Shown here: positions 43,824 through 53,173 of the stretch, in pieces
How the letters are laid out: each line of letters starts with the position of its first letter
Position numbering within the stretch: position 1 is the first letter of the stretch
Assembly: GCF_900142705.1 (NCBI RefSeq)
Contig: NZ_FRBV01000002.1
Location: forward strand, 248,001-312,000
From: Nitrosospira sp. Nsp11
Lineage (GTDB): Bacteria > Pseudomonadota > Gammaproteobacteria > Burkholderiales > Nitrosomonadaceae
Reading direction: 5' to 3'
Length of the DNA: 64,000 nucleotides
Notes under the pieces: model-generated
Seen by the model: only the letters and a program-made list of their open reading frames with translations
Told to the model about the DNA's origin: nothing
Database searches by the model: none
Position numbers and translations under genes: made by a program

Positions 43824-46800
43824 TCAGAGATCGACGATGCGGAAGTTGTCGAAGTGTGCTCCTGCGCTGCCCCAGCAGAAAAGCCCGGCGCGCCCTGCAT
43901 TGGGTAGCGACGCATCCTGCCCCGACAATACGAGTTCGTCATTCAAGTACGCATTCAACTGGGTTCCACTGATGCGTACCTTCAACGCATAGCTTGTACC
44001 GGCGTCGTATCCGCGAGTCGCGTCGAGCGCGGCGGTATCGAGTTCCTGGAATACGCCAGCCACCTTCTTGCCCATCCGCCGATAGTTGCGCTCCTGATCC
44101 ATCAGGAAGTAGTAGAAGTTGTCGGCGTCCTGCCAGCGAAATACCACGCCGATACCGTCGTTGTCTTCAGAGCTGACATCGACAGCCACGATGCAATTCT
44201 GGATTGTTGGCAGTGTGGCTGTTGTTTTCCGAAGGAGATAGGTACCGGGCTTGTCAGGTCCTGTCGCCCCGGCTTCAAACGCACCTCCATGGATATCCGA
44301 CAGCTGATCAATGCGATGCGCCTCAGCATTGAAGATCCACTCCGAGGGCGCCGACTCCGTGGCTTGCGGATCATCGATAACATCAAAATCCGCAAGCGTG
44401 TCCGCATCGAAACGATCCAGCAGCAACAGGTAGGGCTGACCGGGAATGCGGCGAGGAGTGAATTCGTACTCGGTCGTCATTACGATGTTTTGCACCTGCG
44501 ACCATGCAAAGCCGGCATCGAACCGGGCCTGGTTCTCCGCCATCGGAATCGAAATCTTCCACTCCTGCAACCACGGTTTGCCGATGAACGCGTTAAGCGG
44601 GTTCGATCCACCCGTCGAAAGCGCGCCGTCCGCAGTCGTGGTTTGGGTGGCCGCAGTGCCATCCGCTGTGGATACCTTGACAATGAGGTTCCCCGGCTCT
44701 ACGCCCTCGTCCGTTTCGATCAGGAAGGTGAGTTCGCGTACGCGTGGATCGGTATGATAGAAAGGAAGCATGGTCGATCGAAGTGTGAACGTCACCTCGC
44801 CGGTATCCTGGAACGCGAAGAACTCGTCGAAAAGCTCGTACCGGAGTGCGACGGTGCGGCGTCCGGCATTCGTCTGCTCGACCGCGAGCTCTTCCAGTAC
44901 CATCGGCTTCAGGTTCGGATCAAAAAACGACTCGTAATAAAGCACGAGCTTTATGTCGGTAATGTAATTCAGAATGATGTCGTTTGCCGCTGGATTGAGC
45001 TCGAAGATCCATGAAGTTGAGACCGGGCTGTGTTCGAAAATGCCCAACATCTCGACATCCGGCGTGAATATCACGGCGTCCGCAGCGATACGATATTGCG
45101 ACACCAGCAGCGTTTCCGGTTGTAGCAACCGCATCTTGATGCCCCCATTGCGCATGCGTGACAGGCATAGTCCGGTGTTGGTCAGACTCGCGTGTATTCC
45201 GCCACGGCCGATCAACCCTTCGACAATCACCTCGGCGCGCTTGATGCGCTGCAGGTAGGCGCCGGGGTAGTTCCGGTCAAAGTCGCTCAGCTCGGTACGG
45301 AAACCCATGGTCCCTGTCCGCTGAAAATCACGCAGGAACTGAACCGGGTAGCGATCCGCCAGGGAGATGATTTCCTTCATCGGCTGTTTTTTCTCGCCCA
45401 GGATAATCCGCATGAAGGTAAACGAATCGATGTCCTGAAGCAGAAAATCGCCACCCAGAAGACCGGCCAGGTCGTTCCGGTTGTACGAGGGTTTGATGAT
45501 ATTCACTGCTTTGCCCACCTCATACTCGTAAGCCTGTTCCATCAGCCGTGCTATCACGATAGCCTGGCTGAGGTATGACTGGGAGATCTGGCGAATCTCG
45601 TTCGCCAGGCGATTCCAGAGGTCAGGCGTAAACTCCTGCGAGTCGAACAGCGCGAGTTGCTGCTCGGCCTGCTGCTTGCGCAGCGTGGCGATATTCTTCT
45701 GGATATCGGCGGCCTCTTTCTGCTTGGTCGCGATGTCCACCTGCTCATCCGCGACTTTCTTCGCAGCCTCCAGCTCGCTGATCCGGCGATCCATGTTATT
45801 GAGCTCGAACTCGCGCGAGATTTCGCTCCGACGCTGTGTCAGCGTACGGAGCACTTCATCGACACGGTGGGTCCCGTTCGAGATTCCATATCCCTCATAG
45901 CCCGAGAAATCGTACTCGGTCGTAGGGGCACCGACATACGTGATCTCGGAGTCTAAAGCCATCTCTTCGAGACTCACGTCCGCATATTCCGTTTTTAGAT
46001 CCCTGGCGTTTTCGAGTTGCGTATTCGCGTAGGCCTGGTTCGCCTCGATTGCTTCCTTCTGTTCTTGCGCAATTTCAACTTTCTTGATCTCGAGTTGTTC
46101 GTTCGCCGCCTCCAAATCGACCGCGTTTTGCAGCATGGAGCGCTGGAATTCCTCCTGCTCGGCACTGGTCTTGAAATTGATGTAAGTCCGCTCCGCCTGA
46201 ATCGCATGCTCGGCGAAATAACGCGCGGTATTTTGCAAGTAGTCGAAGCGAAATACAGGGACTTGCTCGCGGGCCAGGCTGAGCAATGGAAAGTCGATCC
46301 CATCCTCGATGTTCTGAATGTTGAGTTTGGCAAGCAATACCACCGCTGCGATGGACGGGTTGTGCACTTCGGCATCCAAAGGCTGCGGCGCAGCGAGAAT
46401 GGCTTGTACCTGTGCCGTCAATCCGTCGAACACCGGCGACTTGTAGAGCGCCGAGGCCGGATCCAGGATGGGGTTGGTCAGACGGACGATCTGTTCGTAT
46501 TTCGTTCTGGCTTCGGCCTTCTTACCGGATTCAAACAGAAAATTACCCCACCTGGTGTATGCATTGGCCAGTTTCAACCAGACCATCGGCGCTTCAATGG
46601 CCTGGTTCAGGTATTGATAGTCGCGAGCCTTTTCGTACCAGGTGATCGCTTCTTCATAATCGCCCAGTTCCAGATGGCAATCGCCAAGACTCAACGGAAT
46701 GGTGAAGCCGTAGGTGTGCGGGATATAAGCGATGAAATTGGTTTCGATGATTTCGAAAGTGGCAAGTGCCGCGAGCGTGCTTGCGCTGATTCGAGGTTGG

Positions 46801-47906
46801 TAGATGCTTGCAGTCAGGTTTGCGGCCGCGTTGCTTTGAAGATCGACGCTGATAATCTGATCGCCTTTGAAGACCCCAAATTGCTGAGCGCCGCTGGTGA
46901 GGGAAACTGCCGGCGATACGTCCAAATATTGGTTGGACCCGGATGGAGAATTAAGGATGAGGCCGAGTCCCTCACTGCCCATCGGCCTCTGCATTGCGGT
47001 AGCTGTACCGGGGTTGAGCGGTTGCGAAAGCGTGCGCCCAAACGACAAGGGGACGGAGTCTCCCGCTGCCTGGAAAGCAACGCCGGAACTACGCGCATCC
47101 CCGGCCAAGGCCGCCACGACACCGAGATTGTTGCTGATTGCCCCGAGTCCCGGAGTTTGCGGCGCTTGCCCGGCCGCTGCAGCGGCAGCTGCGCCGGGCG
47201 TTCCGGGTGCGACCACCGCGCCGGGCATGCCAGGTATGTTCGCCGGCTCAATACCCGCGCCTGTGCGCTGCGCAAGCTGGAATGCTTTCGCGAAACTGTC
47301 GCGAGCGTTATCAAATTCACTTTGCTGCACGGCCGCTATGCCGGACGCGACCATGAGATTCGACTCCAGTTCGCGGTCACGTCCCCCATTGAGTTCGAGC
47401 GCCTGCTGAATGATGGGCCGGGCTTCGGCGGTAGCTCCAGCCTGAAGATACGTCGAAGCTTGTTCATAAAGGACGGACGCAGGCGATGCCGCAACAGCGC
47501 TCCCCGTGCCACCGAACTTCTGCACGATGGATGAGATTTCCTGCGGGGGATTACCGGGCGCTACTATCGGACGGTCTGCGACGGCAGAGCGGTACTTCGC
47601 AACCTGAGCGGCAGCGGTAACCATCACGTCCGTCAGTTGCATCTGCTGGAGCACCGAGGTAGCGATAGCGGTGACATTGACCGGGAAATAGGGATGAAGG
47701 AACTTGTGCAGCAGGGAGTAGGCTGTCTGATACTCACTCAGGGCGTTCTGGAACTCGTCCTGGAAAAAATAACGATGCCCGTTCGCGAGATGCCCCTGTA
47801 CCTGTTTTTCCAGCGCCAACTTCGGATCAACTTCGGCAACCTGGAAGCCGAAAACCTGCGGGACGACTTTGTAACTGTAATAATTACTGAGGTACTTGGT
47901 TGCCAT
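43824..47906 (-). CDS. Short TcA-like toxin-complex subunit with TPR-like front and lectin-like tail
   Basis: A 1360-residue protein. The centre matches the pore/TcB-binding part of TcA: a long coiled coil (about 590-790), then ARLMEQAYEYEVGKAVNIIK, NDLAGLLGGDFLLQDIDSF, MGFRTELSDFDRNYPGAYLQ and RIKRAEVIVEGLIG, as in Photorhabdus TcdA. The N-terminal 560 residues are helical and TPR-like (GHRYFFQDEFQNALSEYQTA, YEEAITWYEKARDYQYLNQA) instead of the usual shell and receptor-binding modules. The last 170 residues resemble a concanavalin/LamG-type beta sandwich (VVFRWQDADNFYYFLMDQER, KVRISGTQLNAYLNDELVLS). Classic TcA is about 2,500 residues. Together with the downstream TcB-TcC protein it probably forms a delivery complex, but target and route are unknown. 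Confidence 0.85.
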   Translation of the reverse strand: MATKYLSNYYSYKVVPQVFGFQVAEVDPKLALEKQVQGHLANGHRYFFQDEFQNALSEYQTAYSLLHKFLHPYFPVNVTAIATSVLQQMQLTDVMVTAAAQVAKYRSAVADRPIVAPGNPPQEISSIVQKFGGTGSAVAASPASVLYEQASTYLQAGATAEARPIIQQALELNGGRDRELESNLMVASGIAAVQQSEFDNARDSFAKAFQLAQRTGAGIEPANIPGMPGAVVAPGTPGAAAAAAAGQAPQTPGLGAISNNLGVVAALAGDARSSGVAFQAAGDSVPLSFGRTLSQPLNPGTATAMQRPMGSEGLGLILNSPSGSNQYLDVSPAVSLTSGAQQFGVFKGDQIISVDLQSNAAANLTASIYQPRISASTLAALATFEIIETNFIAYIPHTYGFTIPLSLGDCHLELGDYEEAITWYEKARDYQYLNQAIEAPMVWLKLANAYTRWGNFLFESGKKAEARTKYEQIVRLTNPILDPASALYKSPVFDGLTAQVQAILAAPQPLDAEVHNPSIAAVVLLAKLNIQNIEDGIDFPLLSLAREQVPVFRFDYLQNTARYFAEHAIQAERTYINFKTSAEQEEFQRSMLQNAVDLEAANEQLEIKKVEIAQEQKEAIEANQAYANTQLENARDLKTEYADVSLEEMALDSEITYVGAPTTEYDFSGYEGYGISNGTHRVDEVLRTLTQRRSEISREFELNNMDRRISELEAAKKVADEQVDIATKQKEAADIQKNIATLRKQQAEQQLALFDSQEFTPDLWNRLANEIRQISQSYLSQAIVIARLMEQAYEYEVGKAVNIIKPSYNRNDLAGLLGGDFLLQDIDSFTFMRIILGEKKQPMKEIISLADRYPVQFLRDFQRTGTMGFRTELSDFDRNYPGAYLQRIKRAEVIVEGLIGRGGIHASLTNTGLCLSRMRNGGIKMRLLQPETLLVSQYRIAADAVIFTPDVEMLGIFEHSPVSTSWIFELNPAANDIILNYITDIKLVLYYESFFDPNLKPMVLEELAVEQTNAGRRTVALRYELFDEFFAFQDTGEVTFTLRSTMLPFYHTDPRVRELTFLIETDEGVEPGNLIVKVSTADGTAATQTTTADGALSTGGSNPLNAFIGKPWLQEWKISIPMAENQARFDAGFAWSQVQNIVMTTEYEFTPRRIPGQPYLLLLDRFDADTLADFDVIDDPQATESAPSEWIFNAEAHRIDQLSDIHGGAFEAGATGPDKPGTYLLRKTTATLPTIQNCIVAVDVSSEDNDGIGVVFRWQDADNFYYFLMDQERNYRRMGKKVAGVFQELDTAALDATRGYDAGTSYALKVRISGTQLNAYLNDELVLSGQDASLPNAGRAGLFCWGSAGAHFDNFRIVDL

Positions 47907-48251
47907 AGCTGATTCCTCGTTGATCGGCGTTTTTAAAATTTACTTTTACTATAGGGGGCAAGCGGGCAAGCGCGCTTCGACTGCATATTTATATTTTCAA
48001 AGGGATAAAACATCCTTCCTTTGTTTTATAGATCACAGAATTAAAATAGCAAGCAAGTAGTGTCTGCGTTGCCTCAATAAAAAAGTAACCGAAGGAGTGT
48101 CCCAAGAGGATAGGTTGCCCCAAATTGCCGGTAACGGAATCGAGGCGGTATCGACATGCGTAAACGTGAGAAACGGATCGCTATCATTGGGCCAAAAAGG
48201 CTGACAAGGACACGATTAGGCGGGTTCTGTTCAGTCCGCGATTATCAGCGC
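47907..48251. other. Upstream region of the Tc-like operon
   Basis: No gene supported. It should hold the operon's promoter within the first 100 bases (AT-rich AAAATTTACTTTTACTATAG region, minus strand). No repeat was recognised. Confidence 0.35.
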
Positions 48252-48347
48252 AGGTTCACGACCCCAAGCGGAAAACTGGTTTTTCACATTATGGGCGCGC
48301 CCGCCGAGCTCGAGCGACGACGGTTTCTGAACGATCAAAGCAGGGAT
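48252..48347 (+). pseudogene. Remnant of a serine recombinase (resolvase/invertase)
   Basis: The frame reads RFTTPSGKLVFHIMGAPAEL and then ERRRFLNDQSR, matching the conserved TPSGKLVFHIMGALAEFERxLI segment of resolvases. The catalytic N-terminus and the helix-turn-helix are absent. The longer frame from 48156 adds nothing recognisable. It is a small scar of a mobile element beside the Tc-like operon. Confidence 0.7.
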
Positions 48348-48485
48348 ATAGGCTGCCAGAAAACTGGGAAGTATTTAAGCCAAAGCGTCAGCAATTAGAA
48401 GAAAGCTGCGATTAAAAGCGGATTTCTGGCGATGAGTTTTCCATGACCCGAGATTGGGAGAGGGAGGTAGATAAGTAATCCAAGG

Positions 48486-49064
48486 TCAACGAAACGGGCG
48501 GCTCAGGAAACGAGACCCGGTAAGACCGAATCGCCAAGGCACATCCGCGGCTTTTGAAATACCGATGCGCGGGCCCGTCACGATTGAAATCTGTTCCTCT
48601 GAATGGGGGAGTGTGAGTTGAAATGGTAGTGCGTCAATGGGCATACCGCTATGTTCACTCGTTATACCGAGCGCCTGGCAGACACGCCCCGGGCCGGAGC
48701 AAAGGAGACGCACATCGTTAAGACCGCGCCGCGTCCGCATGGTCTCCAGTCCAGCGAGCGGTTCGATTGCGCGAATCAGGACACCTGCGCCATGTCCTTC
48801 CGTACGGCAAACGAAATTGAGGCACCAGTGGATTCCGTAGGACCGATAGACATAGGCTCGACAGGGCGGGCCGAACATTACAATGTTACGCTTGGTGGGC
48901 CCGCCAAAACTGTGCGACGCAGGATCTTCGTGATCATATGCTTCCACCTCTACAATGCGTCCCCCGACCCCATCGAGAAATAAGGTTGCACCTATCACGG
49001 ACCGAGCCACGTCAACGGAGGAAGCGGAAAAAAAGTCAATAAATGATGGTGAGATTACATTCAT
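48486..49064 (-). CDS. DNA-3-methyladenine glycosylase (AAG/MPG family)
   Basis: A 192-residue base-excision repair enzyme that removes alkylated purines. Family features: [39 protein letters not shown] with the catalytic Glu, [20 protein letters not shown] with the Tyr that enters the minor groove, [12 protein letters not shown], and [13 protein letters not shown]. The length is typical (about 190-210). It stands alone on the minus strand, with remnants of mobile DNA upstream of the Tc operon nearby. Confidence 0.92.
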   Translation of the reverse strand: MNVISPSFIDFFSASSVDVARSVIGATLFLDGVGGRIVEVEAYDHEDPASHSFGGPTKRNIVMFGPPCRAYVYRSYGIHWCLNFVCRTEGHGAGVLIRAIEPLAGLETMRTRRGLNDVRLLCSGPGRVCQALGITSEHSGMPIDALPFQLTLPHSEEQISIVTGPRIGISKAADVPWRFGLTGSRFLSRPFR

Positions 49065-49205
49065 GCCAGCAATTTTATACCGATAGCCTGAGAACCGAAA
49101 CCGTCTCCTGGACGTGTTGGACGTTTTTTGGCCGTTCTAGAAAAAAACCGGGTTAGGCGGAATTTCCGGTTTATGAAAGGATTCGCGCCATTGTTTAAAC
49201 GGCTA

Positions 49206-50141
49206 TCAGCCTATCGATGAAATAGCCAATGCCCGCTTTTCGAAAGACTCCGCTTTTTCTGGCTGATGTGTAAGCCGATATAGCATGGCCAGACTCTTTA
49301 GCGTTATGGCTACACTCAAATGGTTTGGGCCGAGGCTCCTTTCATTTATCCTCAATGCCCGCTTATAAAGCCGTTCCGCTTGCGTATATCGAGCCTGGCC
49401 CGCATACAGCGCACCCCGATTGTGCAGGGTGGTGGCAACATCGGGGTGATGCGGACCCAAGGTTTTTTTTGAAATCTTCAGCGCCCGCTTAAGAAGTGGC
49501 TCGGCCTGTGCATACTGCCGTTGCGCGAGATGAAGCAATGCAAGGTTATTTAAATTCGTAGCAACATCGGGATGGTGCGGGCCTAACGTTTTCTCGCCTA
49601 TCTGCAATGCTCGCGCAAGCAGGATTGCTGCGTTTTGAAACTGCCCCAATTCGCGCTGCATCTCAGCCAGGTTGTTCAGGCATATCGCTACAATCGGATT
49701 ATCCGGCCCGAACCTGTTTTCCGAAATCTCCAGCGCCCGCTGAAGGAGATGCTCGGCTTGCGCATAGCGCTTTTGATCGCGGTAGAGCGTAGCCAGGTTA
49801 TGCAGGTTCACAGCAACCTCGGGATGATTCGGCCCGAGGGATTTTTCCCGAATGTTCAACGCACGCAGAAAAAGCGGCGCAGCCAACTCCAGGTTTCCCC
49901 GCGCGTGATGATTCTCAGCCGTATTGCTCAGGCTGACTGCTACATCGAGATCGCGCAGGCCTTCCCTTCGCTGCTTCGACAGCAGTAGCGCTTCTTCCAG
50001 AAGTGTTTCGGCTTCAGCAGGTTTCTTTTCCACATAACGCATCACCACTGGATTGTTCTGCGCGGTGACCGGCCCAGGATGATGCGTCACAAGGATTCCT
50101 CCGCATTCTGCAGAGAATTCCTTGGGGCCATGGTGGCGCAC
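49206..50141 (-). CDS. Tetratricopeptide-repeat protein (kinesin light chain-like repeats)
   Basis: A protein of up to 311 residues made almost wholly of 42-residue TPR units. Repeats read like YAQAEHLLQRALEISENRFG, PDNPIVAICLNNLAEM, then ALQIGEKTLGPHHPDVATNL and LKRALKISKKTLGPHHPDVA. These form protein-binding superhelices and have no catalytic residue. The GTG start at 50141 is uncertain; an internal ATG at 50042 would remove 33 unusual residues and begin just before the first repeat. The 5' end overlaps a zinc-ribbon frame (50087-50245) in another frame, so the two could once have been one Zn-ribbon/TPR protein split by a frameshift. Confidence 0.8.
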   Translation of the reverse strand: MRHHGPKEFSAECGGILVTHHPGPVTAQNNPVVMRYVEKKPAEAETLLEEALLLSKQRREGLRDLDVAVSLSNTAENHHARGNLELAAPLFLRALNIREKSLGPNHPEVAVNLHNLATLYRDQKRYAQAEHLLQRALEISENRFGPDNPIVAICLNNLAEMQRELGQFQNAAILLARALQIGEKTLGPHHPDVATNLNNLALLHLAQRQYAQAEPLLKRALKISKKTLGPHHPDVATTLHNRGALYAGQARYTQAERLYKRALRINERSLGPNHLSVAITLKSLAMLYRLTHQPEKAESFEKRALAISSIG

Positions 50142-50245
50142 AGCGGGTTCCCTTGCTTATCCGCCTTCACTATACCTCCACAATGATTACAGCTTGTGAA
50201 CGGTTTTCCACAATGACGGCAATTTAACTCGGGATTAGCGGACAT
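50087..50245 (-). CDS. Small zinc-ribbon ORF
   Basis: A 52-residue frame starting at ATG 50245. It has CRHCGKPFTSCNHCGG, a pair of CxxC motifs that can bind zinc, then IVKADKQGNPLCATM. It overlaps the front of the TPR gene by 55 bases in a different frame. It may be a free-standing peptide or the N-terminal domain of the TPR protein separated by a frameshift. Confidence 0.5.
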   Translation of the reverse strand: MSANPELNCRHCGKPFTSCNHCGGIVKADKQGNPLCATMAPRNSLQNAEESL

Positions 50246-50331
50246 GAATAGCTGTAATATCTTACAGGTTAGCTCACCGCGTCGGCGAGGCGGCAAGCGC
50301 CAAAACGCGCATCTTCGAAAAGGAAGGAAGA

Positions 50332-51225
50332 ATGTCGCCACCCATGCTGATGATTGCCGCAACTTTGCTTTTCGCAACGATGGGTATGTGTGTGAAGTTC
50401 GCTTCCGCGGACTATAGTACAGCCGAAATCGTGTTCTACCGTGGCGTCATTGGGACAGCCGCCATGATATTGCTTACGCGCGCACATGGCCAAACGCTTC
50501 GCACCCGTATGCCGGCAATGCACTTCTGGAGGAGCCTGACCGGCGTATGCGCACTCGGTCTCTGGTTTTATGCGATCAGCGCTTTGCCGCTTTCCACTGC
50601 GGTGACATTGAACTACATGTCCCCAATCTGGATGACGCTGCTGCTACTCGTCAGGTCCGTTCTCAGTGGAGGCGGCAAGGTTGATATTCGTTTGGCATGT
50701 ACAGTGCTTGCCGGTTTCGCCGGTGTAATCTGCATCCTCCAGCCCGCCATGGAAGGGAATCAGTTAAGCGGAGGCCTGATGGGCCTGCTGTCGGGCCTGC
50801 TTACCGCGCTGGCCTACCTGCAGGTAGTTGCTCTTGGCAGGGCCGGCGAGCCGGAGGCACGTGTCGTATTTTATTTCTCGTTGTGCAGTATCTGCGCGGG
50901 CGCGGCGGTCGTGCCCCTGGCCAGCGGTTGGCACGCCCATACTCTCAAAGGTCTCGGCATGTTGCTCGCTGTCGGTTTGCTGGCAACCCTCGCACAATTG
51001 CTGATGACGCGGGCCTACGCTACTGGCCGCATACTCGTCAATGCCAGCCTCCAGTACCTGAGTATTGCATGGTCCTACGTATATGGCGTGCTGCTATTCA
51101 GCGACCCGGTGACAGGAATTGCGCTGCTCGGCATGGGCTTGATCGTAGCCGCGGGTATCATGGCTGCGAGATTACGCCAGTCTGCCGGCGCTTCCAGGCA
51201 AATTAGCAAATGCGATGGACTGTGA
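50332..51225 (+). CDS. EamA/DMT-family transporter
   Basis: A 297-residue inner-membrane protein with ten predicted helices in two five-helix EamA halves. Landmarks: LLFATMGMCVKFASADYSTA and EIVFYRGVIGTAAMILL in the first half, LPLSTAVTLNYMSPIWMTLL, FAGVICILQPAM, and LATLAQLLMTRAYATGRILV in the second. AAGGAAGG lies before the ATG. DMT exporters move metabolites or amino acids; the substrate is not predictable here. It diverges from the zinc-ribbon/TPR genes. Confidence 0.88.
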   Translation: MSPPMLMIAATLLFATMGMCVKFASADYSTAEIVFYRGVIGTAAMILLTRAHGQTLRTRMPAMHFWRSLTGVCALGLWFYAISALPLSTAVTLNYMSPIWMTLLLLVRSVLSGGGKVDIRLACTVLAGFAGVICILQPAMEGNQLSGGLMGLLSGLLTALAYLQVVALGRAGEPEARVVFYFSLCSICAGAAVVPLASGWHAHTLKGLGMLLAVGLLATLAQLLMTRAYATGRILVNASLQYLSIAWSYVYGVLLFSDPVTGIALLGMGLIVAAGIMAARLRQSAGASRQISKCDGL

Positions 51226-51430
51226 ATGACAGCCAGCACGATGGAGCACTGGCACTTTGCCGGGGTCCCTTGACCCAGCCACTATCAAATCATTCGAGTC
51301 AGGGCTAGAGGACGCAATGGCTTGCGGTGCACCAACAGAAACATAAACCGGCTAAGAGCAGCAAATACTTATAAACGAGTTGCTGCCTTCACCTCTTGTC
51401 TTTAGATTGACCGCATCTGCTCTTTGTATG

Positions 51431-52069
51431 TCATCGCACCAATTCTTCGAGCTCGCATTTCTGGTGATGCTCCACGGAGACGCCTGCGCGTGCCGCTTCA
51501 CATGCGTTTCCGTAGGTCTTGCCGTCGCAACCGCAAACAGGCCTGTGCTCCTTGGTACAGGTGCTGGGGATGGCCTTGCACGTTCCCTGCGCATCGCGAA
51601 TTTTGCATTGCCCGGCACCGACCTCGCAGTATTGCGCATCGGGACATAACGTTCCCAGAAGTCCGCCACAGTCTAATGGCTCGATGGGTTCGATTTCCTT
51701 GCAACGATCCGTTAATTCCACCTTGACAAAGGTTCCGGGTTTGGGACGAATAGAACGCAGTTGCTCGACGAAATTGCGAAATTCACGCGGTGTTGAGCTA
51801 AGGCCTGCTTCCGCGCAAGCGGATAAGCCAACCTTGGTTGATGTCGGTCCATCCGCTCTGGGATAATAAACATCGAAGGTATCGACGGTATCAGAGGCAA
51901 TGGCATTGCCGACCGCTTTTTTTACCAATTCCAGCGATGCAGGATCCACATTGTCGTTGGTGCTGCCAACGCGGATAATAACGGCACCGGCCGTATTACC
52001 ATCCTCGGCAAACGAAGATGCATTTGAAAGAAGGCTGAACCCTGCCAAAATATAAATTAATTTTTTCAA
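51431..52069 (-). CDS. Exported protein with C-terminal Kazal domain
   Basis: A 212-residue protein. A signal peptide (MKKLIYILAGFSLLSNASSF, then AED) sends it to the periplasm or beyond. The N-terminal half (about 25-130) is unrecognised. A Cys-rich middle (CGGLLGTLCPDAQYCEVGAG) leads to a Kazal domain near the C-terminus: CTKEHRPVCGCDGKTYGNAC and a final Cys in HHQKCELEE. Kazal domains inhibit serine proteases of the trypsin/subtilisin type. Two trypsin-fold proteins lie 15 kb away, but no direct link is shown. The bait residue cannot be fixed by eye. Confidence 0.85.
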   Translation of the reverse strand: MKKLIYILAGFSLLSNASSFAEDGNTAGAVIIRVGSTNDNVDPASLELVKKAVGNAIASDTVDTFDVYYPRADGPTSTKVGLSACAEAGLSSTPREFRNFVEQLRSIRPKPGTFVKVELTDRCKEIEPIEPLDCGGLLGTLCPDAQYCEVGAGQCKIRDAQGTCKAIPSTCTKEHRPVCGCDGKTYGNACEAARAGVSVEHHQKCELEELVR

Positions 52070-52317
52070 TTTTCTTTACTGACTAGCGAGGACGCAGGGA
52101 TAAGCAGGCCGGCGACGCGCGCCTAACACTCCAGACCTTACCACCCACCTAATGATCAGCACCCGGTAAACCTTTGGATCTCAAGAAGACCTCAAGGGCG
52201 GCGCCCTATACCGGGCAACAGCATAGCCTGCGGAATGGCGCTGCGGCCCCAATTGGCCCGGCCGCAGCAATCAGGATGTTCACGTCTGAAATCCGAGGCA
52301 ATTTTTGTTATATCGGA

Positions 52318-52719
52318 TTAGTTTGGACCGATAGGTCCCCCTTGCTCATACTTGGGATCTTTTTTCGGTTTTCCTTCTTTATCCACAGGGAAGTCGGGTA
52401 CGTGTGAATCTTTGCTCGGCGACGCAGCATCTCTGTTCCGTTCATCTCTTTTTTGCTGATCCACATATCCTGTGTCCACTCCGCCAGTAGCGCCAGTAGC
52501 GTCATAAGGCTTGGCAGTTCCACCTGAAGTGGGTTGGGAATTACCCTGGCCGGAAGCGCTGCTACTATCGGTAGAACTACTGCTGGTAGAGCCGCTTTGG
52601 CCGGCTGAACTTCCCTGACCGGATGTGCTGCCGCCGTATTGGGCCTGCGCTATGCCTGCAACGCTGAATACCGCCGTGCTGGCCAAAGCTAAAAAAGATG
52701 ATGTAGAGAATAATTTCAT
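52318..52719 (-). CDS. Small exported Ser/Gly-rich protein
   Basis: A 133-residue protein. The ATG at 52719 is chosen because AAGGA precedes it and a signal peptide follows (MKLFSTSSFLALASTAVFSV, cleaved near AQAQ); a longer frame upstream has no such features. The mature chain is low in complexity, rich in Gly, Ser and Gln (GQGSSAGQSGSTSSSSTDSS), then polar and charged (KDSHVPDFPVDKEGKPKKDP). It is probably disordered. No family was recognised. Confidence 0.7.
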   Translation of the reverse strand: MKLFSTSSFLALASTAVFSVAGIAQAQYGGSTSGQGSSAGQSGSTSSSSTDSSSASGQGNSQPTSGGTAKPYDATGATGGVDTGYVDQQKRDERNRDAASPSKDSHVPDFPVDKEGKPKKDPKYEQGGPIGPN

Positions 52720-53173
52720 GGCTGTTCCTTCTTGTCTAACCAGCAATATTGCTGTGTTTGAAAGATTACGTGCCGTCTCGCAACTCTTCAGTGCGGTACC
52801 ACACCAAATACGCTTTCCATTCCAGGATAACCGGGCATCACGCGATACTCGCTGGCCAGGAAGTCTGCATGCCAATTCAATGCCGATGTTTTTACTGATA
52901 ATATTGAAAAAAGTTGAGTGAACTGTTCCTGTACCAAGCTCAGTATGGGTCAGGGTGATATTGGACGGCGCATCTCAAATGTTCAATGCGCCATCGTTCA
53001 GCGCTCTATTACACTCACATCCAACGACATGATGGGCCTGTGGCAGGCAGGCGCTCCAAGGCAGGGTTCACCTATGTACATACGAATTATGCGATTCCGC
53101 ACCACAAAGACAAAGAGACAAAGCAAACCGGGGCCCTCCAATTAAATTCACAGCCGAAACGATAAATAAAATC
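52720..53173. other. Intergenic stretch
   Basis: No gene or repeat supported. It should contain divergent promoters for the small exported protein and the porin. The porin frame is open upstream of its TTG but has no ATG with a Shine-Dalgarno. Confidence 0.35.

Noticed and set aside
46017..47534. 505-codon open frame on the plus strand
   Set aside because: It lies entirely antisense to the TcA-like gene, has composition-driven Arg/Gly-rich sequence and no family features. High-GC coding DNA often keeps such a frame open.
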